Numbered from the stretch's first letter, positions 7,285-14,770 are shown. The stretch: 27,175 nucleotides of DNA from DATKLX01 sp035542155 (GCA_035542155.1 DATKLX010000164.1:1-27175), one strand, 5' to 3'. Numbers and translations: made by a program. Notes: generated by a model from the letters alone, not told the origin.

Positions 7285-7668
7285 TTAATTCAGGACAAAA
7301 CGGTGGACGCCATTTTTGAGGATTTTAACATTGAAGTTGATCAACAGGCCCACTTGCTTCCCGGAAAGCTTCAGATAAGAAAGGATCTGAGCCTCATGGA
7401 TGGGGAGAACTCCTTCGATCGATTTTACCTCCACAACGACCAGATCTTCCACTAAAAGATCCATCCGGTACCCGCAGTCCAGAGTCACATCACGGTACCG
7501 GACTGGCAACGCTTTCTGCGCCTCAACCGATAACCCCTGCTCTTTTAATTCATACTCCAGGCACGCCTCATACGCAGACTCCAGCAGTCCTGGCCCCAGC
7601 TCCTTGTGCACCCGTATCGCCGCCCCAATAATCGCCCGCGTAATCTCATTAATCTCACCCCTGTCCAT
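7285..7668 (-). CDS. GxxExxY protein, PD-(D/E)XK nuclease-like
   Basis: The 127-residue protein belongs to the small GxxExxY family: the signature GLLESAY (27-33) is preceded by IIGAAIRVHKELGPG. A PD-(D/E)XK-like core follows, with Asp70 in YRMDLLV, then VVVEVKS giving Glu80 and Lys82, and a trailing AQILSYLKL helix (93-101). These residues suggest a metal-dependent nuclease fold; no function is established that I can state. The ATG at 7668 has a strong GGAGGAGGAG just upstream; a GTG five codons earlier would place that site inside the gene. The gene and about 160 bases of non-coding DNA are bracketed by inverted repeats, between two methyltransferase genes read in the same direction. Confidence 0.88.
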   Translation of the reverse strand: MDRGEINEITRAIIGAAIRVHKELGPGLLESAYEACLEYELKEQGLSVEAQKALPVRYRDVTLDCGYRMDLLVEDLVVVEVKSIEGVLPIHEAQILSYLKLSGKQVGLLINFNVKILKNGVHRFVLN

Positions 7669-7794
7669 GCTCTCCTCCTCCACCGCCCTCTACCATGAAA
7701 AACGAGCATCCCTTCTCTGTGGCCTCGGCACTGGCCTTTGCTGCTTACTCCAGTAACTCTACAGCAAACAGGCCTTCACCATCAAACGATTTGT

Positions 7795-7843
7795 TCTTCT
7801 CTTCTTTTTTCTCCGTGTTCTCTGTGTGCTCTGTGGTGAGATG
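7795..7843. repeat. Right inverted repeat of GxxExxY cassette
   Basis: Core 7820-7838 (CTCTGTGTGCTCTGTGGTG) is the inverted partner of 7239-7257. A T/C-rich flank (7795-7815) mirrors the A/G-rich flank of the left copy. It ends three bases from the stop codon of the upstream methyltransferase gene (TAA at 7848-7846). A further related word (TTCTCTGTGGCC) occurs at 7713-7724 inside the cassette. Confidence 0.75.
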
Positions 7844-7845
7844 TT

Positions 7846-8748
7846 TTAACTTCCCCGGAAATCGTAAATCCCATCTTTACATGACCACACCCGCCCGCAT
7901 TTCGAACAGGTCAGGTCTTGCTCCGCTTCTTCTGAATCCAGCGACTGCCCGCACGCCGGACAGCGGAACAACCCTGTCGCCGGAGTAGCGCCCTCGGAGG
8001 CCGGCTCTGCCCCGATCGCCACGGCGCGGACGAACACACTCGGGCTGACCTGCCACCAATCGCCGGTGAGCTGGGCCAGCGAATCCATCCACACCAGCAA
8101 CCCGAGTGGAAAATAGCGCTTGAAAAAATCCATGCGATAATGCGACACGCTGAGCTGGCGCTCGAGGCGAAAGCCCTCCAGGCGCAGCCAGGTGCGCACT
8201 GTCGCGGGGTGAAAATCGAAATTGAGCGGGGCAAACTCGACCGGCTCGGGCGAGTACGGGCTCCAGGCCTGGCGGCGCAGCGCGTAGCGCAGCATGGCTT
8301 TCAGGTTCTGCTTGTTGGCGAATTCGAGGATGAAGACTGCCCCGGGCTGGAGCGCCTGGCGCACCTGGCTCAGGGCGCGGCGTGGATCGGCCATGTGGTG
8401 CAGGGTGCGGATCATGGTCGCCGCGTCGAAGAGGCCCGGGTTGAACGGCAGGCGGTAGATATCCGCGGCGACGTAGGTGTAGCGCGGGCTGCGGCCGAGG
8501 CGCTGTTGGGCCTGTTCCAGTTGGGTCCGCGAGTAGTCCAGCAGGACGACGTGCTCGTAACTGGCGTAGCGAGGCGTGTTCCGCCCGGCGCCGGCGCCCA
8601 GCTCGAGGAGGAGCGCGCCGCTTTTGGGCAGCAGGCGGCGCAGGGCCACTGCCTCGACCGCGTCCTCATACTCACGCCCGCCGCGCTCCCAGAACGAAGT
8701 CTGGTAATCTGAATTTTCGTAATCGCAAATGGGGGGTATCTCGTTCAA
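7846..8748 (-). CDS. SAM methyltransferase with C-terminal zinc ribbon (Trm112-like)
   Basis: The 300-residue product starts with MNEIPPICDYENSDYQTSFW and has a methyltransferase domain (about 40-160) with LLELGAGAGRNTPRY, VVLLDYS, DIYRLPF and MIRTLHHMADPRRAL. The C-terminus has two CxxC pairs, FRCPACG and LTCSKCGRVW, followed by KDGIYDF: a short zinc ribbon like Trm112/YcaR proteins, which normally act as separate activators or as N-terminal modules. Start is a TTG at 8748 with no clear ribosome site; no ATG lies before the domain, so the start is uncertain. It lies 36 bases downstream of the SRP RNA gene on the same strand. Substrate unknown. Confidence 0.85.
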   Translation of the reverse strand: MNEIPPICDYENSDYQTSFWERGGREYEDAVEAVALRRLLPKSGALLLELGAGAGRNTPRYASYEHVVLLDYSRTQLEQAQQRLGRSPRYTYVAADIYRLPFNPGLFDAATMIRTLHHMADPRRALSQVRQALQPGAVFILEFANKQNLKAMLRYALRRQAWSPYSPEPVEFAPLNFDFHPATVRTWLRLEGFRLERQLSVSHYRMDFFKRYFPLGLLVWMDSLAQLTGDWWQVSPSVFVRAVAIGAEPASEGATPATGLFRCPACGQSLDSEEAEQDLTCSKCGRVWSCKDGIYDFRGS

Positions 8749-8783
8749 CGGGGCTGGCCTGATGAAGGGTTTGGAGAGAAAGA

Positions 8784-8895
8784 TATCCGGGCAGGATTCC
8801 CGGCGGCGCCCAGAGTGACCTCCTTACCGCTGCTTCCTCTCGGACCTGACGGGGTTCGCAGGGCTCTGCCGCGCCGGTCCCACCCGGACGAGGCA
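8784..8895 (-). ncRNA. ffs: Signal recognition particle RNA, small bacterial (4.5S) type
   Basis: On the minus strand the apical hairpin reads GTCAGGTCC-GAGA-GGAAGCAGC (complement of about 8830-8850), the nearly invariant Ffh-binding loop of SRP RNA with a GNRA tetraloop. Outer segments pair as expected: GGCAGAG with CTCTGGG-type sequence, CCGG with CCGG, and TCCGGG with CCCGGA at the ends. The size of about 110 bases fits the short form without an Alu domain. The exact ends are estimates from the closing stem. Confidence 0.93.
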
Positions 8896-8985
8896 AGGAT
8901 ACCCCAGGTGGGGGGAATTGTCAACGGGGCCAGGCCGGCGCAGGCATCGTTTGTGAAATATCCAACAAATCACCCCAAAAATCTA

Positions 8986-9014
8986 TTGACATCGCTGGCG
9001 GTGCGGAATATACT
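8986..9014 (+). promoter_or_regulatory. Sigma-70 promoter of the riboflavin transporter operon
   Basis: TTGACA (8986-8991) and TATACT (9009-9014) are separated by exactly 17 bases, close to consensus. Expected transcription start near 9021, about 15 bases before the FMN aptamer. Confidence 0.88.
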
Positions 9015-9035
9015 TGAGAAAATTAAAAAGAATTA

Positions 9036-9160
9036 CCTTCGGGGCAGGGTGAGGGAGCTAACTCCCAAGTCCCGATCGGTGGTACAGCCCACGAGTCCCC
9101 TACCGGGGACAGGATCCGGTGAAACTCCGGGGCCGACGGTACAGTCCGGATGAGAGAAGG
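9036..9160 (+). promoter_or_regulatory. FMN riboswitch (RFN element)
   Basis: The conserved RFN landmarks appear in order: CTTCGGGGCAGGGTG at the 5' end, CCCGATCGGTGGTACAGCCC, ACGAGTCC, GGATCCGGTGAAACTCCGG, GCCGACGGTACAGTCCGGATG and the closing AGAGAAGG. The 5' CTTC and 3' GAAG form the P1 stem. In known RFN elements FMN binding switches genes off. It is followed by a small hairpin and an intrinsic terminator, then by transporter genes, so it should repress riboflavin import when FMN is plentiful. Confidence 0.97.
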
Positions 9161-9165
9161 TGCTT

Positions 9166-9186
9166 ACTGGTATCACGCATACCAGT
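9166..9186 (+). promoter_or_regulatory. Small hairpin between riboswitch and terminator
   Basis: ACTGGTAT (9166-9173) and ATACCAGT (9179-9186) are perfect 8-base complements with a 5-base loop. It sits in the expression platform between the FMN aptamer and the terminator, perhaps as a spacer or folding pause element. Confidence 0.6.
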
Positions 9187-9198
9187 CAACGAATATTT

Positions 9199-9237
9199 CC
9201 TGCCCCGAAAACCGCCTGTTTTCGGGGTGTTTGCTTT
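9199..9237 (+). terminator. Riboswitch-controlled intrinsic terminator with alternative antiterminator pairing
   Basis: CCCCGAAAAC (9203-9212) pairs perfectly with GTTTTCGGGG (9218-9227), followed by a T-rich tract (9228-9237). The left side, CCTGCCCCGAA (9199-9209), is also an 11-base perfect complement of the aptamer 5' strand TTCGGGGCAGG (9038-9048). The two pairings exclude each other, which gives a direct antiterminator mechanism. Confidence 0.85.
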
Positions 9238-9274
9238 AAACCCCTGAGAGCAAACCGGAGAAAAACTGGTCGAA

Positions 9275-10096
9275 ATGGATCTTCAGAAGGCTTTTACCAA
9301 TACTTCGTCCCCTGCGGAAGCGCCGCATTCCCGTCTTGAGGACTTACAGCGCTTTGCCTGGATTTGCGGGATGCTCGGCCTGATCCTGGCGGCCTGGCAG
9401 CTCGCCATCCTGTGGGGGCGCTTCCCCGCTTTTCTCCTCCCCGGGCCGCTGCAGGTCTGGGAGAGGTTCCTGCGCGTCCTGGCAGACGGCAGCCTGATCC
9501 GCAACACCCTGTTCACCCTGGAAGAGGTCCTGCTCGGGTTGCTGCTGGGAAGCAGCCTGGCGACCCTGATCGGTTACTGGCTGTACCGCTCGCCCATCTT
9601 GGAGCGCCTCCTCTCGCCGTTCATCGTCGCCAGCCAGGCAATCCCCACGGTGGCGATTGCCCCGCTGCTGGTGATCTGGTTCGGGCCCGGGATGTTCTCC
9701 AAGATCCTGATCTGCGCCATGATCGTCTTCTTCCCTGTCCTGGTCAATACCATGGTCGGGCTGCGCGGGGTGCCCGAGAACCTGCGCGACCTGATGCGCT
9801 CGATGCGCGCCACCCGCGTCCAGATGCTCGTCCATCTGGAAATCCCGGCAGCGCTCCCCATCCTGCTCGGTGGGCTGCGCATCGGGGCGACCCTGTCGGT
9901 GATCGGCGCGGTGGTGGGCGAGTTCGTCGGCTCTGACCGCGGGCTGGGCTTTCTGGTGAACATCGGGCGCGGGCAGTACGACACCGCGCTGGTCTTCGTC
10001 GCCGTTTTTGCGATGATCCTTATGGCCCTCTGCCTCTATGGTGTGGTGATCTTCCTGGAGAGCCGCCTGCTGCGCTGGCAAACGCACAACCGGTAA
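9275..10096 (+). CDS. ribX: Riboflavin ABC transporter permease (RibX type)
   Basis: The 273-residue inner-membrane protein is a BPD_transp_1 (SsuC/ThiX-like) permease with about six membrane segments, the first near residue 30-50. The EAA-like loop is VHLEIPAALPILLGGLRIG (about 188-206), which contacts the ATPase. It follows the FMN riboswitch and leads an operon with a binding lipoprotein and an ATPase. In Chloroflexi, RibX/RibY pairs under FMN riboswitches have been predicted as riboflavin importers; assignment here rests on that context plus the riboswitch, since the protein family alone would also fit sulfonate or thiamine-precursor uptake. Confidence 0.85.
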   Translation: MDLQKAFTNTSSPAEAPHSRLEDLQRFAWICGMLGLILAAWQLAILWGRFPAFLLPGPLQVWERFLRVLADGSLIRNTLFTLEEVLLGLLLGSSLATLIGYWLYRSPILERLLSPFIVASQAIPTVAIAPLLVIWFGPGMFSKILICAMIVFFPVLVNTMVGLRGVPENLRDLMRSMRATRVQMLVHLEIPAALPILLGGLRIGATLSVIGAVVGEFVGSDRGLGFLVNIGRGQYDTALVFVAVFAMILMALCLYGVVIFLESRLLRWQTHNR

Positions 10097-10158
10097 ATTC
10101 CCGGTCGAGAGAAGGTCCTTTCGCCGGTTTTTGAAATTCAACCCTGGAGTTTTTGTCC

Positions 10159-11241
10159 ATGAAATATCGCTTGCTGATCTTGATTTTGACTGCCGCCCTG
10201 CTGCTCGGTGCTTGCAGCCCGCAGCCCGCTCCGACGACCGTCGCTTCGGCCCCTTCGAGCGCGCCGACCGGTTATCCGGTGTTCGTGCCCAACATCCAGT
10301 CTTCCGGCCCCGGCTATCCCGCTCCGGGTGGAACCACCCCCGCCGGCAAGCTGACCAGAATCCGCCTGCCTGTCGGCTACATCCCCGATATCCAGTTCGC
10401 CCCCCTGTATGTGGCGATGGAGAAGGGCTATTACCGCGAGGCCGGCCTGGACGTTCAGCTCGACTACAGCATGGAGATCAACGCGGTCACCCTGACCGGT
10501 GCGGGCGATATCCAGTTTGCCATCGTCTCCGGCGAGCAGGTTCTCCTCGGCCGCTCGCAGGGGCTGCCCATCGTCTACACCATGGCCTGGTTCCAGGATT
10601 ACCCGGTCGGCGTGGCCTCCAAAAAGGGCGCTGGGATCCTCAAGCCCCAGGATTTAATGGGAAAAAAGATCGGAACGCCGGCCCTCTCCGGGGCCAGCTA
10701 CATCGGCCTGCGGGCGATATTGAACGCCGGCGGGCTGAAGGAAACCGACGTGACGCTCGACACGATTGGGTTCAACCAGGTCGAGGCGCTGGCGGCGGGC
10801 CGGGAGGATGCCGTGGTGGTCTACGTCACCAACGAGCCGATCCAGCTCGAAGCGCGCGGGTTTCCGGTGGACGTGCTCCGTGTCGCCGACTACCTCAAGC
10901 TGGTCTCCAATGGCCTGATCACCAACGAAGACACCCTGAAGAACAACCCCGACCTGGTGCGCCGGATGGTCAGGGCTACCCTGCGCGGAATCACCGAAGC
11001 GGTCAACAACCCGGATGAGGCGTATAAAATCAGCCAGAAATACGTCGAGGGGCTGAGCACGGCCGACCCGGCGATCCAGAAAAAGAAGCTGGAAGTCTCG
11101 CTCGGCCTGTGGAAGACCGACCGGCCCGGCTACACGGATCCCCAGGCCTGGGAGAACATGCAGAAGGTGCTCCTCGACATGGGCATGCTGTCCAAACCGC
11201 TCGATCTGAACAAAGCATATTCGAACGATTACTTGCCCTGA
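10159..11241 (+). CDS. ribY: Riboflavin ABC transporter substrate-binding lipoprotein (RibY type, NMT1/SsuA-like)
   Basis: The 360-residue protein has a lipoprotein signal MKYRLLILILTAALLLGAC with the lipidated Cys19, then a Ser/Pro/Thr linker to about residue 70. The body is an NMT1/THI5-like two-lobed binding domain: VGYIPDIQFAPLYVAMEKGYY, then DLMGKKIGTPALSGASYIGL. The ATG at 10159 has GGAG about ten bases upstream; a TTG two codons earlier is less likely. It is anchored outside the membrane and should deliver ligand to the permease. The FMN riboswitch upstream points to riboflavin or a flavin precursor as ligand; the binding-site residues cannot be judged from sequence alone. Confidence 0.87.
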   Translation: MKYRLLILILTAALLLGACSPQPAPTTVASAPSSAPTGYPVFVPNIQSSGPGYPAPGGTTPAGKLTRIRLPVGYIPDIQFAPLYVAMEKGYYREAGLDVQLDYSMEINAVTLTGAGDIQFAIVSGEQVLLGRSQGLPIVYTMAWFQDYPVGVASKKGAGILKPQDLMGKKIGTPALSGASYIGLRAILNAGGLKETDVTLDTIGFNQVEALAAGREDAVVVYVTNEPIQLEARGFPVDVLRVADYLKLVSNGLITNEDTLKNNPDLVRRMVRATLRGITEAVNNPDEAYKISQKYVEGLSTADPAIQKKKLEVSLGLWKTDRPGYTDPQAWENMQKVLLDMGMLSKPLDLNKAYSNDYLP

Positions 11242-11245
11242 TGCC

Positions 11246-11998
11246 ATGAACGCCATGTCGAATGCTTTCCTGCAAGTGCGCAATCTGTACGCCTCTTTCC
11301 CGAACGGGAACGGAGGCCTGAAAGCGCTGCAGGACGTCAATTTCAATGTATGCTCGGAGGAGTTCGTCTGCGTCCTCGGGCCTTCGGGGAGTGGGAAAAG
11401 CACCCTGCTGCGCATCCTGGCCGGGCTGCTCAAGCCAACCGCGGGGGAGGCGATCTTCGAGCGACAGGACCCGCGGATTGGGGTAGTCTTCCAGCAGGCC
11501 AACCTGATGCCCTGGCGGACGGTGATCGAGAATATCACCCTGCCGCTCGAGCTGCAAGGCGCGCCGGCGGCCGACGCGCGTGGAAAAGCGCAGGAGCTGA
11601 TCGAACTGGTGGGGCTGCAGGGCTTCGAAGGGGAATGGCCGCGCAACCTTTCGGGCGGGATGGCGCAGCGGGTGGCGATCGCCCGCGCGTTGATCATGGA
11701 TCCCGACCTCCTCCTCCTGGATGAGCCCTTCGGCTCGCTGGACGCGTTGACCCGCGAGCGGATGGGCGCTGAGCTGCTCTATATCTGGCAGGCGCGCAAA
11801 AAGACGGTCCTGATGGTGACCCACTCGATCTCCGAGGCGCTGTTCCTCTCCGACCGGGTGCTGGTCCTTTCTTCCCGCCCGGGGCGGGTGCACCTGGACC
11901 TGACTGTGGACCTGCCCCGCCCGCGCGAGGAGGAGATGCGCTACACGGCCCACTTCGGCTCCCTGGCCCGCAAATTGAAGGGTGCTATAGAAGGGTAA
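11246..11998 (+). CDS. ABC transporter ATP-binding protein (SsuB/TauB-like) of the riboflavin importer
   Basis: The 250-residue ATPase has Walker A GPSGSGKST (45-53), Q-loop VVFQQANLMPW (80-90), signature LSGGMAQR (135-142), Walker B LLLLDEPF (155-162) and the switch His in VTHSISEA. It powers the permease on the cytoplasmic side. The start ATG lies five bases after the stop of the binding protein (TGA 11239-11241), so it is part of the same operon. An ATP-binding subunit encoded with RibXY is worth noting, because shared or unlinked ATPases are possible in such systems. It ends 13 bases before the convergent holB gene. Confidence 0.92.
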   Translation: MNAMSNAFLQVRNLYASFPNGNGGLKALQDVNFNVCSEEFVCVLGPSGSGKSTLLRILAGLLKPTAGEAIFERQDPRIGVVFQQANLMPWRTVIENITLPLELQGAPAADARGKAQELIELVGLQGFEGEWPRNLSGGMAQRVAIARALIMDPDLLLLDEPFGSLDALTRERMGAELLYIWQARKKTVLMVTHSISEALFLSDRVLVLSSRPGRVHLDLTVDLPRPREEEMRYTAHFGSLARKLKGAIEG

Positions 11999-12011
11999 GT
12001 GGTAAAAATCT

Positions 12012-13028
12012 TCAATACTCGTCCGGGACTTCTTCGGTCAGGTGGACGCGGGGCCAGTCGAGCGTGAGGACCTCGGCGAGGAGGCGGGGATTCACGTTGG
12101 CGTCCTGGCGCTCCAGTCCGGCCTCGATGCCGGCGACCAGGCGGCGGGCGGTGTCCAGATCCACGGTCTCGGCCAACTGGCGCAGCTCGGCCTCGCGGTC
12201 CAGGTTCACCAGCGGTGTGTCCGCGCCCGCGGCGCAAATCATCTCGTCTCTCCAGTAGGAAATCCAGGTCAGCATCACCTGGCGGAAGGTATCCCGGTCC
12301 TCGCTGATTCGTTTGGCGTAGGCAAAGCGCTCGCGGCGCGGCTCGCCCAGCAGCCGTACCAGGTCGTCCAGCCATTCCTTCCGGTTGCCCAGGATGGTGG
12401 GGTCGGAGAGCATCTGCCGGGCGATCCCCAGCCGCCCCGCGGAGATGTGCGCCAGCAGGCTTGAGTCTTCTGTGTCGAGCATGGCCGTCTGGCGCAGGCA
12501 TTCCGCCAGGCGGTGGATGGGCATCGGCCGCAGGCGGACCACCTCGCAACGCGAGACGATCGTCGGAAGCAGGCTTTCCAGCGTATCCGCGGTGAGGAGG
12601 AGGATCACCCGCAGCGGGGCTTCTTCGAGGGTTTTCAGCAGCGCGTTGGCTGCGTTGGGATTGGCTTCCTGGAAGCGCAGCAGCAGGGCGATCTTGTAGC
12701 GCGCCTCGTAGGGAGCCAGGGAAAGGCTGTGCTGCAGAGCGCGGATCTGCTCGACCTTGAGGATGCCGCCTTCCTGCTCGGCCTGGACGACGAACAGGTC
12801 GGGGTGCTGCATGCGCTCGATGCGGGTGCAGGAGCTACAGGTTCTGCAGGGCTGCCCGGGCGCGGGCGGGCGGGAGCAGTTCAACGCCTGGGCGAAGCGC
12901 AGCGCCAGGGTGCGCCGCCCCACCCCCGGCGGGCCGATGAACAGGTACGCGTGGCGCTCCTGCTCGCAGGCCACGTGCTCGGCGAGCAGGTCGGCGGCCC
13001 ATTCGTGCCCGATGACGTCCCAACCCAT
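12012..13028 (-). CDS. holB: DNA polymerase III subunit delta'
   Basis: The 338-residue clamp-loader subunit shows the delta'/DnaX-type layout: VIGHEWAADLL, a P-loop-like GPPGVGRRT (32-40), a four-Cys zinc module C51, C61, C64, C67 (CRTCSSC), the helix ANALLKTLEEAP and the sensor-1 motif TIVSRCE. The Lys of Walker A is Arg, as in other delta' proteins that do not hydrolyse ATP. It works in the cytoplasm in the replisome clamp loader. A -10-like TACAAT ends only seven bases before the ATG, and no ribosome site is visible, so the transcript may be leaderless. Confidence 0.93.
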   Translation of the reverse strand: MGWDVIGHEWAADLLAEHVACEQERHAYLFIGPPGVGRRTLALRFAQALNCSRPPAPGQPCRTCSSCTRIERMQHPDLFVVQAEQEGGILKVEQIRALQHSLSLAPYEARYKIALLLRFQEANPNAANALLKTLEEAPLRVILLLTADTLESLLPTIVSRCEVVRLRPMPIHRLAECLRQTAMLDTEDSSLLAHISAGRLGIARQMLSDPTILGNRKEWLDDLVRLLGEPRRERFAYAKRISEDRDTFRQVMLTWISYWRDEMICAAGADTPLVNLDREAELRQLAETVDLDTARRLVAGIEAGLERQDANVNPRLLAEVLTLDWPRVHLTEEVPDEY

Positions 13029-13035
13029 GGGCTGG

Positions 13036-13041
13036 ATTGTA
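13036..13041 (-). promoter_or_regulatory. Candidate -10 element for holB, near-leaderless
   Basis: Minus-strand TACAAT, seven bases upstream of the holB ATG at 13028. No Shine-Dalgarno-like sequence lies between. The -35 region is not convincing. Confidence 0.4.
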
Positions 13042-13217
13042 GCGCAGAAAAGGGAAAAAAGCGAGAACCGAGTACCGGCATGATGCGCAACTTCCGCCAG
13101 GTGCCATTCTGGAACTTTCAGGCTGACGCCCGCGTAGATAAGTCATTCGACCCAACAATCCGATTGTACAAGGCGAAACCTCACCTTCATTTCAGCGGTG
13201 TATAAGGAGATGCAGGA

Positions 13218-14234
13218 ATGACCACCATCCGCTCTTACGACGATCGAAAAGAGATCGAAGCTCTTGGCGAATTGCTCCTCGAAGGGACCACTCAACCGGT
13301 TCCCCGCTTCCGGTTGGTCCGCGACGTTCTCAGGCTTTCCACTGCGGATCCACCTTCCGTGGAGGCGCGGACCGCGATGCTGGAAAGCCGCTGGGTGGGC
13401 GAGCTTAAGGAAAATCAACATGCGGATGGGACCTGGGGCAGGTTCCATTCCCGGGATTCCTCGCTCCGCTCTCGCTTCCCCACTACCGAATTAGCAATTT
13501 ATCGGGCGCTGGCCCTGGGCCTGGACCCCGAAAGCGATGTTCTTAAAAAAGCCGCCGGGTTTTGCTGCAAAGTTCTGGCGGGCGAAGCAACCTGGTCCGA
13601 TCCCCCTGAGAAGCACGAAGGCTGGCCGGTGAATATCCGCTTTATCACTGCGGGGACCCTGGCCAGGATTGATGCCCGGCACCCGGCCGTGAGTGATCCT
13701 GCCAGCATTTGGACGGGGATCGTGGAGCGCACGTTCCAAAGCGGCACCTATGATGCAACTGCTGAGCGGGCAGCGCACCTGGCATTGAATGGTATCCGCA
13801 AGAAGGGCAAATATCTTAAGCTCGCCGGGTTGTATCCGCTGCTCCTGCTCTCTTCTCCCGGGAGTGAACTGCCGCCAGCGTTGGAACAACCGCTTTTAAA
13901 ATGGGTCTGGAATAAGGAAGATGGGATTTATTACGTCTATGGCGGCTGCCTGAGCAGGCCGCCGCAGATGAACGCAAAGGAGTTTTCAGACTGGATGGAT
14001 GGGCTAGAAATCATTTCGCGCTTTGGATCGTGGAGAGTCATTGCGCGGGAGGGGATGGAGTGGATCTGGCGCCAGCGCGGCCCAGATTGCCTGTGGGATT
14101 TTGGCCCGGCTGTTCGAAGGTCCCCCTATTTTCCGCTGGCAGAGAGCTGGCGGCGCCCCGGCGAGCGTAAAGTGGATTGTTCGGTCAGAATCCTGGCTCT
14201 TCTCCGAAAATACCTTCAAGATGGACCTGCTTGA
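13218..14234 (+). CDS. Protein with terpenoid-cyclase-like alpha/alpha-toroid repeats, function unknown
   Basis: The 338-residue protein has no signal peptide. A QW-like motif, KENQHADGTWGRF (65-76), recalls the QxxxGxW repeats of squalene/hopene cyclases and prenyltransferases. Other toroid-like helices are FPTTELAIYRALALGLD (87-103) and a C-terminal DCSVRILALLRKYL. The catalytic DxDD motif of squalene-hopene cyclases is absent, so this is probably not a cyclase. The ATG is supported by AAGGAG seven to ten bases upstream. The end overlaps the DinB-like gene by 14 bases, so the two are coupled. No function is proposed. Confidence 0.75.
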   Translation: MTTIRSYDDRKEIEALGELLLEGTTQPVPRFRLVRDVLRLSTADPPSVEARTAMLESRWVGELKENQHADGTWGRFHSRDSSLRSRFPTTELAIYRALALGLDPESDVLKKAAGFCCKVLAGEATWSDPPEKHEGWPVNIRFITAGTLARIDARHPAVSDPASIWTGIVERTFQSGTYDATAERAAHLALNGIRKKGKYLKLAGLYPLLLLSSPGSELPPALEQPLLKWVWNKEDGIYYVYGGCLSRPPQMNAKEFSDWMDGLEIISRFGSWRVIAREGMEWIWRQRGPDCLWDFGPAVRRSPYFPLAESWRRPGERKVDCSVRILALLRKYLQDGPA

Positions 14235-14703
14235 CCGCCTGCTCGGGCACGATGCCTGGACGACGCGGCAATTGCTGCTGGCCTGCCAGGGATTGCCAGA
14301 CGAGGCGCTCGACCGCGAGTTCGAGATCGACCACCGCTCGCTGCGCAAGACCTTCGTCCACATGATCCGCAATCTGGAGATGTGGACCGACCTGCTCCAC
14401 GAACGCCCGCTGCGCGAGCCGGGCGGCGAGTCTATCCCTGTGCTGCTCGAGCGCCTGAGCGCCGCCAGCCGCGAGTTCGCGGACCTGTCCAGGCAGATCG
14501 CCCGTGAGGGACGCTGGGATGACAGTTTCCTGGACGTGCTCGATCAGCCCCCACAGCCCAAGACCTTCGGCGGGGCCATCGGTCACGTCATCACCCACGA
14601 CATGCACCACCGCGCCCAGGTCATGTTTTTAATGGAGAAGGTGGGAATCAAGGATCATATCGAGGGCGACCTGTTGAGCTGGGAATTTCAGAGCTTTGGA
14701 TGA
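14221..14703 (+). CDS. DinB-like four-helix-bundle protein
   Basis: The 160-residue protein fits the DinB/YfiT metalloenzyme superfamily: MDLLDRLLGHDAWTTRQLL at the start, then VHMIRNLEMW with His47, and the C-terminal ITHDMHHRAQV with His126 and His130, giving the usual three-His metal site. Members include thiol-dependent transferases (mycothiol or bacillithiol S-transferase type); the substrate here is unknown. The ATG at 14221 lies within the last five codons of the toroid protein gene, so the two are translationally coupled. An open frame continues upstream but lacks family similarity. Confidence 0.85.
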   Translation: MDLLDRLLGHDAWTTRQLLLACQGLPDEALDREFEIDHRSLRKTFVHMIRNLEMWTDLLHERPLREPGGESIPVLLERLSAASREFADLSRQIAREGRWDDSFLDVLDQPPQPKTFGGAIGHVITHDMHHRAQVMFLMEKVGIKDHIEGDLLSWEFQSFG

Positions 14704-14711
14704 GGATAAAA

Positions 14712-14744
14712 AGACCCTAAGGGGTTTAAAAACCCTTAGGGTCT
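14712..14744. terminator. Hairpin terminator after DinB-like gene
   Basis: AGACCCTAAGG (14712-14722) pairs with CCTTAGGGTCT (14734-14744), eight bases after the stop. It lies between convergent genes and may serve both strands. There is no long T tract on the plus strand. Confidence 0.7.
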
Positions 14745-14751
14745 GGGCTAT

Positions 14752-14770
14752 CAGGCCAAATTATGGCCTG
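14752..14770. repeat. Small hairpin over the stop codon of the minus-strand lipoprotein gene
   Basis: CAGGCCA (14752-14758) and TGGCCTG (14764-14770) are perfect complements around a 5-base loop containing the TAA stop of the lipoprotein gene (14763-14761). It may help end minus-strand transcripts. Confidence 0.5.

Noticed and set aside
12909..12935. Arg in place of Lys in the Walker A of delta' as an anomaly
   Set aside because: Delta' subunits commonly have altered P-loops and do not hydrolyse ATP; this is normal for the family.
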